Positions 15,953 through 23,964 of a DNA stretch of 64,000 nucleotides are shown here, in pieces. Position numbers and translations under genes: made by a program. How positions within the stretch are numbered: the stretch's first letter is position 1; each line of letters opens with the position of its first letter. The notes under the pieces were generated by a model that was given only the letters and a program-made list of their open reading frames with translations, searched no databases and was not told the DNA's origin. The DNA comes from Emcibacter sp. SYSU 3D8. Its GTDB lineage: Bacteria; Pseudomonadota; Alphaproteobacteria; SMXS01. The DNA lies in assembly GCF_039655875.1 (NCBI RefSeq), contig NZ_JBBYXK010000001.1, positions 124,001-188,000 of the forward strand, written 5' to 3'.

Positions 15953-17050
15953 GTGATTTTGAGAGGGTTTGCACTGGTCTTCGTGCTGGTCGCCGGCATG
16001 GCGAATGCGAGGGCAGCCGAGTTGCCTTTGGACAAGCTCACGCTGCCGGCGGGCTTCGGCATCGCTGTCTGGGCCGAGGTCGACGGCGCCCGCTCCATGA
16101 CAGTCGGTGACGGGTTTGTCGTCGTCGGCACCATGAGCTCGGAGGTCTTTGCCGTGCCGTTCGACAAGCAGACCTTCAAGGCTGGCAAGACGGTCACGGT
16201 CACGAAAAATCTGTCGGTGGCCAATGGAGTCGCCCTGTTGAATGGCGTGCTCTACATCGCCGAGCAGCGCCGGGTGATCCGCTGGGGCAACGCGGCATTC
16301 GACCCGGCAAAGCCCGCACAGCGGCCGGTGACGATCGGCCCGGATCTGCCCGACAAGGCCCATCACGGCTGGCGCTACATGGCGGCCGGCCCCGATGGCG
16401 CACTCTATGTGACGCTCGGTAGTCCGTGCAATGTGTGCATGCCCGAGGGGCTGGAGGGAACCATCATCCGGCTCGATCCCGATACCGGCAAGGCCGAGAA
16501 AATGGCAACCGGTCTGCGTAACTCCGTTGGCGTCGCGTTCCACCCGGTTACCGGGGCGATGTATTTCACGGACAACGGCGCGGACATGATGGGCGACAAC
16601 ACGCCGCCGGAAGAACTGAACGTGCTGAAAGCGAAGGGACAGAACTTCGGGTTTCCGTGGTATGGCGGCGGCAAGGCGCGCACCAGGGATTTCATGCAAC
16701 AGCAACCGCCTGCGGACGCGCAGTTCCCGGTGGCCGAATTCAATGCGCACTCCGCAGCATTGGGGTTCGCGTTCTACACCGGCTCCATGTTTCCGGCGTC
16801 CTACAGAAATCATGCCATCGTGGCGCATCATGGGTCATGGAATCGCACTGTCCCCATCGGCTACCGGCTGATGGACATCCAGATGGACGCCGCAGGCAAG
16901 GTAACCGGCGTGCGCCCCTTCATTACCGGCTGGCTCGACCGGGGGCGTGCGTGGGGCCGGCCTGTGGACGTGAAACTGCTGCCAGATGGCTCTATGCTGG
17001 TGTCCGACGACTATGCCGGCGTCATCTACCGCATCACCTACGGAAAGTAG
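15953..17050 (+). CDS. exported PQQ-type sugar/sorbosone dehydrogenase-like beta-propeller protein
   Basis: A 365-residue protein with an N-terminal signal peptide (about 24 residues ending NARAA) and a six-bladed propeller of the glucose/sorbosone dehydrogenase family. Motifs include GVALLNGVLYIAEQ, HHGWRYMAAGPDGALYVTLG, FHPVTGAMYFTDNGADM and the C-terminal SMLVSDDYAGVIYRITY. Family members oxidise aldoses or related alcohols with PQQ or have unknown activity. No pqq genes are in the window, so cofactor use is not shown. The GTG at 15953 gives a clean signal peptide and follows GGGAG; a TTG at 15917 would only add a hydrophilic leader. Two bases separate it from the next gene. Confidence 0.85.
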   Translation: MILRGFALVFVLVAGMANARAAELPLDKLTLPAGFGIAVWAEVDGARSMTVGDGFVVVGTMSSEVFAVPFDKQTFKAGKTVTVTKNLSVANGVALLNGVLYIAEQRRVIRWGNAAFDPAKPAQRPVTIGPDLPDKAHHGWRYMAAGPDGALYVTLGSPCNVCMPEGLEGTIIRLDPDTGKAEKMATGLRNSVGVAFHPVTGAMYFTDNGADMMGDNTPPEELNVLKAKGQNFGFPWYGGGKARTRDFMQQQPPADAQFPVAEFNAHSAALGFAFYTGSMFPASYRNHAIVAHHGSWNRTVPIGYRLMDIQMDAAGKVTGVRPFITGWLDRGRAWGRPVDVKLLPDGSMLVSDDYAGVIYRITYGK

Positions 17051-17052
17051 CC

Positions 17053-17598
17053 ATGGCCCAGTTCTATCCGCGCCTCGACGACGCGTTGAAGGCGTTCATC
17101 GCCGAGCAGCACCTGTTCTTTGTTGCGTCCGCGCCCGGCGAGGGCAGGGTGAACCTGTCACCCAAGGGCATGGATACCTTTCGGGTGATCGACGACACCA
17201 CGGCCTGCTATCTCGACCTGACCGGCAGCGGCAACGAGACGGCGGCGCATCTGCGCGACAATGGCCGGATTACCGTCATGTGGTGCAGCTTCGGCGGAAC
17301 CGCGCGGATCATGCGGATTTTCGGCAAGGGAAGGGTGGCGAGGCCGGGCTCGGCGGATTTCGAGCGGCTGATCGCCCTGTTCCCGTCCATTCCCGGCACG
17401 CGCCAGATCGTCGTGATAGACATCGACGAAGCGCAAACCTCCTGCGGCTATGGCGTGCCGCAATATGACCTGAACCGGGAGCGTCCGACCCTGGTGAAAT
17501 GGGCGGAGAAGAAAGGTGAAGACGGACTGCGCGACTACCGGGCGCGCAAGAATGTTCGCAGCATCGACGGCCTGCCGACGGGTTTGTTCGATGAGTGA
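17053..17598 (+). CDS. pyridoxamine 5'-phosphate oxidase-family (FMN-binding split barrel) protein
   Basis: A 181-residue cytoplasmic protein. The N-terminal half contains LSPKGMDTFRVIDDTTACYLD and TAAHLRDNGRITVMWCSF, typical of PNPOx-like flavin or F420-binding split barrels. The C-terminal half has IDIDEAQTSCGYGVPQYDL, a signature of a conserved subgroup of unknown substrate. It is not PdxH. It begins two bases after the upstream stop and overlaps the following methyltransferase by eight bases, so the three genes form an operon. Confidence 0.85.
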   Translation: MAQFYPRLDDALKAFIAEQHLFFVASAPGEGRVNLSPKGMDTFRVIDDTTACYLDLTGSGNETAAHLRDNGRITVMWCSFGGTARIMRIFGKGRVARPGSADFERLIALFPSIPGTRQIVVIDIDEAQTSCGYGVPQYDLNRERPTLVKWAEKKGEDGLRDYRARKNVRSIDGLPTGLFDE

Positions 17599-18211
17599 CG
17601 AGCGCCAGACCTGGGAAGCGTCGGCCCGGAACCGGGAGCCGATACTGGCGGTTCTGCGCAAGGTTCTACCGCCCGCCGGCACCGTGCTGGAAATCGCCAG
17701 CGGCACCGGACAGCACGCCGTTCATTTCGCGCCGGCGCTTGCGCCCCGTATATGGCAGCCGAGCGAGCCCGACCCGAAGCTGCGCGCCAGCATTGCCGCC
17801 TGGATTGACGCGGCGCCGTCTGAATGGTTACGGCCGCCGCTGGCGCTGGATGTGATGGAGGAACCCTGGCCGGTTGAAAAGCAGCCGTGCGACCCGGCTC
17901 TGGCGGCCATCGTCAACATCAACATGATTCATATCGCGCCGTGGGCCGCGTGCGTGAGCCTGCTGGCCGCTGCCGGCAGATTGCTGCCGGCGGGAGGCGT
18001 GCTGTTCCTTTATGGCCCCTACAAGGTGGACGGCCAGTGGCGTACGGCCAACGATCCGGCGTTTGACGAAAGCCTCAGGCGGCGCAATCCCGCGTGGGGC
18101 CTGCGTAACCTCGAGGACGTGATCGCCGAGGCTGCCACATCGGCATTGCAGCCGGATCCGGTCATCGATATGCCGGCCGGCAATCTGTCGGTGGTTTTCC
18201 GAAAGCGCTGA
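17591..18211 (+). CDS. DUF938 family SAM-dependent methyltransferase-like protein
   Basis: A 206-residue class I methyltransferase fold. The SAM-binding motif I is VLEIASGTGQHAVHFA, and the acidic loop after strand 2 is WQPSEPDP. The family sequences NINMIHIAPW and LFLYGPYKVDG, followed by DESLRRRNPAWGLRNLEDV, identify DUF938, whose substrate is not established. It starts inside the upstream PNPOx-like gene (8-bp overlap), implying coupled translation. Confidence 0.88.
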   Translation: MSDERQTWEASARNREPILAVLRKVLPPAGTVLEIASGTGQHAVHFAPALAPRIWQPSEPDPKLRASIAAWIDAAPSEWLRPPLALDVMEEPWPVEKQPCDPALAAIVNINMIHIAPWAACVSLLAAAGRLLPAGGVLFLYGPYKVDGQWRTANDPAFDESLRRRNPAWGLRNLEDVIAEAATSALQPDPVIDMPAGNLSVVFRKR

Positions 18212-18219
18212 CAGCGCCG

Positions 18220-18247
18220 TTGACTTGTCTCTGTGCGTCTTTAGAAA
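18220..18247 (+). promoter_or_regulatory. candidate promoter of the biotin carrier gene
   Basis: TTGACT (18220-18225), a 16-bp spacer and TAGAAA (18242-18247) lie 31 bp upstream of the ATG at 18278. The layout resembles the promoter proposed for tRNA-Glu. Pattern evidence only. Confidence 0.35.
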
Positions 18248-18277
18248 AGACGTGGGGAAGAACACAGGGAGAGCTTC

Positions 18278-18499
18278 ATGGCGCAGATCAGGGTCGAGTC
18301 CGAAATCCCGGGCAAGGTGGTTTCGATCGAAGCGAATCCGGGGGACGACGTCGCCGAGGACGATGCCATCCTGATCCTGGAATCCATGAAAATGGAAATC
18401 CCTGTGGCCGCGCCGACGAGCGGGAAAATCGTCGAGATCCTGGTTGCGGTAGGCGATACCATATCCGAAGGCGACGAGGTCGCCATCATCGACGGATAG
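18278..18499 (+). CDS. stand-alone biotin/lipoyl attachment domain protein
   Basis: A 73-residue single-domain protein with the biotinylation motif ESMKME; Lys38 is the expected biotinyl-lysine. The glycine/proline turn elements PGKVVSIEANPGD and PTSGKIVEI complete the flattened beta-barrel. It lacks the proline-rich linker of AccB. Similar short proteins serve as carrier subunits for acyl-CoA, urea or 2-oxoacid carboxylases, but no carboxylase subunit is adjacent. Its 3' end overlaps the opposite-strand SUMF1-fold gene by 14 bp. Confidence 0.9.
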   Translation: MAQIRVESEIPGKVVSIEANPGDDVAEDDAILILESMKMEIPVAAPTSGKIVEILVAVGDTISEGDEVAIIDG

Positions 18500-19637
18500 G
18501 TAGGCTGGTGTCCGGGGCGACGTCCCGGGCGACACGGAATCCCTGGTCGCTGCGTCTTTCAGATGACGGCATCTTCAGCCGGCGTGCGGTATGCATGTTC
18601 GGAGGCGGGTCGAACCAGCCGCCGCCGCGACTGGCCACTGCGCCGCAATCGCCGGTGTCCCGGGCCGATCCATCGCCAGGCGCGCCGCTGTAGGTGGCGT
18701 TCCAGCAATCGGCGGTGATCTCGCGCGCATTGCCCATCATGTCATGCAGCGCGAACGTGTTCGCCCTGAGCTTTCCGACAGGCGCGGTGAACACGTGCCC
18801 CTCGTCGCAGGCGAAGAACAGATCGAGCGCGCGGCCCTTGAACTGGCCCAGGAGGCTGGCGTCCGCCGCATTGGCGTAGGCGCAGGCTGCGGTTTGGTCG
18901 CCGCCCCAGAGATACGCGCCTGTGTTCCCGGCACGCGCCGCGTATTCCCACTCGCTTTCCGTGGGCAGGCGGTAGCGGACGCCGGCCTTTGCCGAAAGCC
19001 ATTCCGTGTAGGCCCGGGCGTCCTGCAGGCTGACGCAGACGACCGGGTGGTCGTCGTCCTGAAAAAATCCCGGGTCGCGCCAGTTTCGGGCACGATCCAG
19101 CACCCAGGACGTGCCATCGAATATCGTGCATCCCACCACCTGGTAGCCGGTGGCCTGCACGAATAGCGCAAACTGACCCCGGGTAACTTCGGTTCGCTGC
19201 AGGGCAAAGCGAGAGGGGATGGTCACGCCGTGGGCCGGCATTTCGGACTCCATGACCGGCAACGCGGCGTTCCCGGCGGACGTCTGGTCAAGCCGCGAGC
19301 CCATGATGAAGCTGCCGCCTGGCACGATCACCATCGGCGGGCAGCCGGCGCAATCCCGGACCAGGCTGACGCCATCATCCAGGTCCGCGAGTGGCGGTGG
19401 ATTATCCGCCGGTTCGGATGAGGGTGGTGCGGCAAGGATGGCTGCCTGTTCGGGCTCGCTCCCGGGCCCGAAAATGGCTACCGACCAGTAGGCGATGATC
19501 AGACCGGCAACGACGATCAGCGCCATCAGCGCCGCCAGCTTGACGGCAGTTTCGAGGCGCTTCTCGGGGGTCCGCATGCGGTAATAATAGACACGGCCCG
19601 TGCTGCCTGACTGTGGCGGCTTCTTCCGGCGCCACAT
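18486..19637 (-). CDS. membrane-anchored SUMF1/FGE-fold protein (downstream copy)
   Basis: A 383-residue protein. A basic N-terminus and one transmembrane helix (about residues 33-54) place the rest in the periplasm. A CAGCPPMVIVPGG segment then leads into a formylglycine-generating-enzyme (SUMF1) domain with TEVTRGQFALFV, YRLPTESEWEYAARAG, MGNAREITADCWN and the final DQGFRVARD. The cysteine pair that does oxidation in true FGE is absent from the terminal RGGGW region, so it is probably a non-catalytic or otherwise specialised SUMF1-fold protein. It starts two bases after the stop of a paralogue of the same layout, and the two are presumably co-transcribed. No sulfatase gene is nearby. Confidence 0.85.
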   Translation of the reverse strand: MWRRKKPPQSGSTGRVYYYRMRTPEKRLETAVKLAALMALIVVAGLIIAYWSVAIFGPGSEPEQAAILAAPPSSEPADNPPPLADLDDGVSLVRDCAGCPPMVIVPGGSFIMGSRLDQTSAGNAALPVMESEMPAHGVTIPSRFALQRTEVTRGQFALFVQATGYQVVGCTIFDGTSWVLDRARNWRDPGFFQDDDHPVVCVSLQDARAYTEWLSAKAGVRYRLPTESEWEYAARAGNTGAYLWGGDQTAACAYANAADASLLGQFKGRALDLFFACDEGHVFTAPVGKLRANTFALHDMMGNAREITADCWNATYSGAPGDGSARDTGDCGAVASRGGGWFDPPPNMHTARRLKMPSSERRSDQGFRVARDVAPDTSLPIRR

Positions 19638-19639
19638 GG

Positions 19640-20734
19640 TCAGTTCACCGTGACCGGCAAGTCCTTTGCCACGCGGAAGCCCTGGTCAGCGCGGCGCAGC
19701 GACCGGTCCGCACGAAACCGCCGGGCAGGGCGAATATTGGAGGGGGCGTCGTACCAGCCGCCACCTCGCAACACGGCGGTGTCGCTAGCGCCCGAGCGCT
19801 GCGCTTTCGTGCCGATGCCCTTTCCCCAATAATTCGGGTTCCAGCAATCAGCGACGACCTCCCGCACGTTGCCGTACACGTCGAACAGGCCGAAGCCGTT
19901 GGCCTGGTAGTGGGCCACCGGCGCGGTGAACGCGTAGCCGGTTTCGCAGGGAAAAAACATGAGTGCGGTTTTGCGGCTGAAACGCGCCGCGTGACTGCGG
20001 TCGGCAACCTTGCCGTGGGCGCAGGCAAGGGCGGGTATCTCGCCCCAGGGCTTTCCGTTCGCGGCACCGGCACGTGCCGCGTATTCCCATTCGGTCTCGG
20101 TTGGCAGGCGGTATCGCTTGCTCGTCTTGCGCGTCAGCCAGGCCGTATACGCCTCGGCGTCCTCGTAATTGACGCAGACCACCGGGTGCTGGTCGTCCTG
20201 TGAAAAGCCTGGGTCGCGCCAGCTCTTGGTGCGGTCGATTATCCACGACCTACCGTCGTTGACCATGCATCCCAGCGACTGATGATTGGTCTCGGCCACG
20301 AAGACGGCGAACTGGCCGCGGGTAACCTCAGTCTGCCCCAGGGCGATGGGATCGCGCACGGTCACGCCGTGAAGGGGTTGTTCCGCCTGCCGCTGCATGG
20401 CGGGGACGTTGTCGGCATCCGCCTCCTCGGCATGCACCCCCATCAGGAACATGCCCGGCGGGATGGTGACCATGATGGGACAATTCGGGCAATCGGCCAT
20501 GGCAGCCGCTTCCTGCGGTCCCTTGGCCGCCGCCGCAGGGCCGGCGTGCGTTTTACCGGCTGCGTCGGCAGCAGGCTCCTGTGCATTTTCCGTTGCCTTG
20601 ATCAGGAAGAGGAAGATGGCCGCGATGACGCCGAGCATGACGACAACAGCCAGAACACCGCTGACGATAGCGGCGAGCCGGCCTTCGGTGCCAACGGCCT
20701 CATAGCGGCCACGCGGTGTGACTGGATCTCTCAC
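19640..20734 (-). CDS. membrane-anchored SUMF1/FGE-fold protein (upstream copy)
   Basis: A 364-residue paralogue of the following gene. It has a single N-terminal transmembrane helix at about residues 22-45, an alanine-rich linker and a CPNCPIMVTIPPG segment. The SUMF1 domain carries TEVTRGQFAVFVAE, YRLPTETEWEYAARAG, YGNVREVVADCWNPNYWG, a C-terminal RGGGWYDAPSNIRPARRFR and DQGFRVAKDL. As in its partner, the FGE catalytic cysteines are missing at the RGG region. The start is a GTG at 20734. The conserved CxxCP just before the domain occurs in both copies and may form a disulfide. Function unknown; candidates are cell-envelope structural or signalling roles. Confidence 0.85.
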   Translation of the reverse strand: MRDPVTPRGRYEAVGTEGRLAAIVSGVLAVVVMLGVIAAIFLFLIKATENAQEPAADAAGKTHAGPAAAAKGPQEAAAMADCPNCPIMVTIPPGMFLMGVHAEEADADNVPAMQRQAEQPLHGVTVRDPIALGQTEVTRGQFAVFVAETNHQSLGCMVNDGRSWIIDRTKSWRDPGFSQDDQHPVVCVNYEDAEAYTAWLTRKTSKRYRLPTETEWEYAARAGAANGKPWGEIPALACAHGKVADRSHAARFSRKTALMFFPCETGYAFTAPVAHYQANGFGLFDVYGNVREVVADCWNPNYWGKGIGTKAQRSGASDTAVLRGGGWYDAPSNIRPARRFRADRSLRRADQGFRVAKDLPVTVN

Positions 20735-20798
20735 GGCCGCGAGTCTATCGGAAAACCAGCGATATGAAACTGCCCGTCGAAGTCGCTCGGCGCGGGGG

Positions 20799-21221
20799 TC
20801 ATTCAGGCCAGTATAATTTGAACACGCCGCTCATGGTGGCCACCGGCACCCCGTTGGAGGTGATCTTGCCATGGACGAACGCCAGGTTGCCACCCATCCG
20901 GTCGATCGTCCCCGAACCTTCGACCCAATTGCCGAGCTTGGCCGTGCCGAGGAAGTCTGTGGTCAGGCTGACGGTGGACACCGCTTGCAGCGACGTATCT
21001 GCCGTGACGAGGGTGAAACTGAGCGTGACGTCGGCGAGGGTGGCAAGCACGCCGCCATGAGCCATGGCGCGCAGGTTCATGTGCTTTTCCTCGAGCGGCA
21101 GACCCACAATGGCCTGGCCGTCGCGCAGCGCCTCGTAGAAGGGACCCAGGAACCCAAGATAGGCGCTGCGAAAACGCAGTGGCGTGAAGCCTGGGGGGAT
21201 TTCGATCAAGGTGTCTGACAT
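20799..21221 (-). CDS. PaaI-like hotdog-fold thioesterase
   Basis: A 140-residue hotdog protein. The helix motif MAHGGVLATLADVTLSF contains the HGG-x-x-x-x-x-x-D arrangement of PaaI/YbgC-like acyl-CoA thioesterases, followed by STVSLTTDFLG and a C-terminal VATMSGVFKLYW strand. It would hydrolyse an acyl- or aryl-CoA in the cytoplasm; substrate not deducible. It lies on the same strand as the SUMF1-fold pair, 64 bp before the upstream copy, and could share its transcript. Confidence 0.88.
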   Translation of the reverse strand: MSDTLIEIPPGFTPLRFRSAYLGFLGPFYEALRDGQAIVGLPLEEKHMNLRAMAHGGVLATLADVTLSFTLVTADTSLQAVSTVSLTTDFLGTAKLGNWVEGSGTIDRMGGNLAFVHGKITSNGVPVATMSGVFKLYWPE

Positions 21222-21300
21222 GCGGCCTATCCGTCCAGGGAGGGATAGCCTTGATAGACGGGATTCGGCGGCGGTGAAACGCGAAACAACGCGCCGGAAT

Positions 21301-21327
21301 CAAAACGGCCGGCATCAAGCCGGCCGT
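21301..21327 (-). terminator. intrinsic terminator of the 137-aa exported protein gene
   Basis: A perfect 9-bp stem, ACGGCCGGC / GCCGGCCGT, with a 5-nt loop is followed on the minus strand by TTTTGATT. It lies 20 bp past the stop at 21348, as expected for an intrinsic terminator. Confidence 0.75.
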
Positions 21328-21347
21328 CCGATAGGCTGATTCCAGGA

Positions 21348-21761
21348 TTAGTAGTCGTAGGCGTCGTCGACCGGGTGCTCGCTGCCCTTGACGATGTAGG
21401 CGCGGCCGCTGGAATCGTAACACATGGTCGCGGCCATCTTGACGGTGTAGCCCTCGACGTCCTCCAGCCGGTTAACCACGCTGCAGGGCCGCTGCGGCGC
21501 GTAATAGGCCGGCGCTGGCGGCGCGTAGGCCACAGGACGTCCGTAATAGCGATCGTCGCGGTCATTGGCAGCGGAGGCGATCAGTGCGCCGGCGGCAAGT
21601 CCGCCGACAAGGGCAAACGGCCAGGCGCTGCCTCCATGGCCATGATGCCCATGATATCCACCATGATGCCACCCGCGCGCTATCGCCTGTGACGGCACGA
21701 CTGCGGTGGCAAGTACAGCGGCACTCGCCGCGGCGATCGTAAGCTTCTTCAGGTTTACCAT
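21348..21761 (-). CDS. small exported protein with glycine/histidine-rich region
   Basis: A 137-residue protein with a clear signal peptide (VNLKKLTIAAASAAVLATAV, cleavage probably after AIA). A His/Gly-rich tract HHGGYHGHHGHGG follows, then a short hydrophobic segment (FALVGGLAAGALIASAA) and a Pro/Tyr-rich linker. The C-terminal domain has two cysteines and the motif CYDSSGRAYIV. The same C-terminal motif (CYNPYGVAYIV) ends the next exported gene upstream on this strand. ATG at 21761 has GGGAGAG upstream. The histidine tract may bind metal; function unknown. It has its own terminator, so it may be a single-gene transcript. Confidence 0.8.
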   Translation of the reverse strand: MVNLKKLTIAAASAAVLATAVVPSQAIARGWHHGGYHGHHGHGGSAWPFALVGGLAAGALIASAANDRDDRYYGRPVAYAPPAPAYYAPQRPCSVVNRLEDVEGYTVKMAATMCYDSSGRAYIVKGSEHPVDDAYDY

Positions 21762-21887
21762 GGCACTCTCCCGCCAATCACATGTTCGATGCTGCAATTA
21801 TCCGGCACGTGGATGAACGCTTGCTGAATGTAGAAGATAACCCTGCCGTGCGTGTGAGCAAGTGGTTCGTGATTGCGGCCCGAATGC

Positions 21888-21917
21888 GAAAAGACCGCCG
21901 CGGTGTTGCGGCGGTCT
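21888..21917 (-). terminator. intrinsic terminator of the arginine-rich exported protein gene
   Basis: A perfect 10-bp stem, AGACCGCCGC / GCGGCGGTCT, with a 6-nt loop is followed on the minus strand by TTTTCGC. It starts about 29 bp after the TAA at 21946. Confidence 0.75.
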
Positions 21918-21945
21918 CTCGGACCGGCGGAGGCCGGCGCGTGCC

Positions 21946-22758
21946 TTAGTAGTAGTTCAGCGGGTAGTAGTGGTTGTCGACGATGTAGGCGACACCGTAG
22001 GGGTTGTAGCACTGGATGCCGCCAACCAGGGCCGGGCGGCCATCCCAAGCCCAATAGCGGGTGACGGGGACGCAGCCGCGGTCGTTCCAGTAGGAATGAC
22101 GGTAGCCGCTCCAGATGGGGCCGTAATACGGGCGCCACGAGTTCCAGTGCTGGCGGTTGTTCCAGAAATAATTCCGGTCGCGCCATGAGCGGCTGTAGTC
22201 GTAGCGGTTGTTGGCGCGATAGCTGTGCCCGTAATGCGGCCGGGTGTTACGGCTGTTGTAGGACCGGCGGTCACCGTGCCGGTTGTGACGGCTGTGCCAG
22301 TTGTCATTGCGATAGCGGTTGGTGCTCACATGCCGGTCGTTGCCGCGCCGGTTGTCCGAGCGATAGTCTCGGCTGGCGCTATAGGCATTCCGGCTGGAAC
22401 TGTAGTTTCGATTGGATCTGTATGCCTTCCGGTCGGATCTCGCCTCCCGGCTGGCGGTATGGGCGCTGCGGCTGGACCGTGCGTCCCGGGTGGCCTTGTG
22501 GGTGTTCCGGCGCGCGTTGTGATCCCGATTGCCTCGGTATTCACGGTTGCCGCCGTAGGAGCGCTTGTGGTTGCTGCCACGATATTTTTCGGTGCCGCGA
22601 TGGGCGCTGCCGGCGCGAACATCGTCGCCACGATTACCCTTGTTCTGGGAATAGTGGCGTCCGTCACCGCGCTCCGCCGACGCTTCCGTCGTGACGCTGA
22701 AAGTCGCGACGATGGCGGAAAATGCCGCAATCATCGGAATTTTCGTAAGCCTGTTCAT
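21946..22758 (-). CDS. exported low-complexity Arg/Asn/Tyr/Ser-rich protein
   Basis: A 270-residue protein. The signal peptide (MNRLTKIPMIAAFSAIVATFSVTTEASA) is followed by about 190 residues made mostly of Arg, Ser, Asn, Tyr, His, Asp and Gly. Within it a unit of about 17 residues recurs: SSRSAHTASREARSDRK, then SSRNAYSASRDYRSDNR, with a looser copy before them. The last 60 residues are Trp/Tyr-rich and end with CYNPYGVAYIV and a Tyr-rich tail, matching the C-terminus of the neighbouring 137-residue exported protein. The ATG at 22758 is preceded by GGAGAGAAAG. The predicted product is strongly basic and disordered. Function unknown; envelope or matrix association is only a guess. Confidence 0.75.
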   Translation of the reverse strand: MNRLTKIPMIAAFSAIVATFSVTTEASAERGDGRHYSQNKGNRGDDVRAGSAHRGTEKYRGSNHKRSYGGNREYRGNRDHNARRNTHKATRDARSSRSAHTASREARSDRKAYRSNRNYSSSRNAYSASRDYRSDNRRGNDRHVSTNRYRNDNWHSRHNRHGDRRSYNSRNTRPHYGHSYRANNRYDYSRSWRDRNYFWNNRQHWNSWRPYYGPIWSGYRHSYWNDRGCVPVTRYWAWDGRPALVGGIQCYNPYGVAYIVDNHYYPLNYY

Positions 22759-22884
22759 CGTGCTTTCTCTCCAATGTTTGACTCGACGAGTTTGGTCATC
22801 GTCAAGCAATACTATGGCTTTTTGAGTCTGTACGGTTGATGAACAAATTACAACTGTAGTATCCAAATGCTAATCTTGGGGAAA

Positions 22885-23964
22885 CTATTCGATACCCCGA
22901 AATTGCAGTCGGCGATCGAAAGACACGGACTTGATCAGGGCGAACACCGTCATGCCCGCTGCGAGTCCAAGCTGCGCACCCGCATGTCGGGTGATCCGGG
23001 CGCGGATCGTCTGCTGTCCTGCCAGCGAGAGACGAAGATCAAGGTGCGATTCGTCCAGTACGGCCAGCTCTTCGATGGTTCCGCTCAGCACGTTCTGCAC
23101 GCTAACGCCCTGGGGCGCCTCCAGCGCGATGGCGACGTCGTGGGCGTCGATGAACAGCCGGACCTTGCCGCCGGAAACACTGGCGCGGGGCAGGAACAGC
23201 GGGCCGGCGGCGGTCGCGAAGCGACACAACCCGTCCACATCGCCTTTGGTGGGCGTCGCCTCGATCACCGAACCGTCCGGCACCAGATGGCGCAGTCTGG
23301 CATCGCCCGCCGCCAGAATCGACTGGAGTGGGCCGGCGGCGCGTACCTCGCCCTGTTCCATCAGCACCACCGTATCCGCCAGCCTGATGATCTCCGGCCA
23401 ATTATGGGTGATGTAAAGGATGGGCAGCGAAAGCGTGTCGCGCAGCGTTTCGATGAACGGCAACAGTTCGGCGCGGCGCGCAGCATCGAGGCCGGCGAGC
23501 GGTTCGTCCATGATCAGCAACGATGGCCCGGACAGCAGCGCCCGGCCAATGGCGACGCGCTGGCGTTCGCCGCCGGAAAGTCCGGCGGGGCGACGCTCGA
23601 GCAGGGGGGCGATACCAAGGATTTCTGTCACCTGGCCAAGCGCGAGATTCCCCCTCCGGCGCGAAAAAGTCAGGTTCTGGCGCACGGAAAGGTGCGGAAA
23701 TAGCAATGCATCCTGCAGCACGTATCCGATCCGCCTGTCGGCGACCGGGACATTGACCCGGCCTGCGGCATCAAACAGGGTCTGGCCGCGCACCTCGATA
23801 CGGCCGCGTTCGGGCCGCACGAGGCCGGCGACTGCGCTCGCAACGGTGGATTTCCCGGCGCCCGACGGGCCCGTCAGCGCCGTGATGCCCGGGCCGGCGG
23901 CAAACGTCGCCGACAACGAAAATTTGCCCCGGCGCAGGCCGATATCTATGGCGATTTCGCTCAT
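22885..23964 (-). CDS. modC: molybdate ABC transporter ATP-binding protein
   Basis: A 359-residue ABC ATPase. It has Walker A GPSGAGKST (32-40), signature LSGGERQRV, Walker B LLIMDEP, and an H-loop in LYITHNWPE. The C-terminal extension (from about 290) is a MOP/TOBE-type oxyanion-binding domain, as in ModC. The ATG overlaps the modB stop (ATGA), giving tight coupling. The gene continues unusually close to the start of the exported protein upstream region. No modA or modE gene is visible on either side, so the periplasmic binding protein must be encoded elsewhere or the oxyanion specificity differs (tungstate, sulfate). Confidence 0.9.
   Translation of the reverse strand: MSEIAIDIGLRRGKFSLSATFAAGPGITALTGPSGAGKSTVASAVAGLVRPERGRIEVRGQTLFDAAGRVNVPVADRRIGYVLQDALLFPHLSVRQNLTFSRRRGNLALGQVTEILGIAPLLERRPAGLSGGERQRVAIGRALLSGPSLLIMDEPLAGLDAARRAELLPFIETLRDTLSLPILYITHNWPEIIRLADTVVLMEQGEVRAAGPLQSILAAGDARLRHLVPDGSVIEATPTKGDVDGLCRFATAAGPLFLPRASVSGGKVRLFIDAHDVAIALEAPQGVSVQNVLSGTIEELAVLDESHLDLRLSLAGQQTIRARITRHAGAQLGLAAGMTVFALIKSVSFDRRLQFRGIE

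Noticed and set aside
18486-20734. Sulfatase-maturing formylglycine-generating enzymes
   Set aside because: The catalytic cysteines are absent from the RGG region of both proteins, and there is no sulfatase gene in the window. I call them SUMF1-fold proteins instead.
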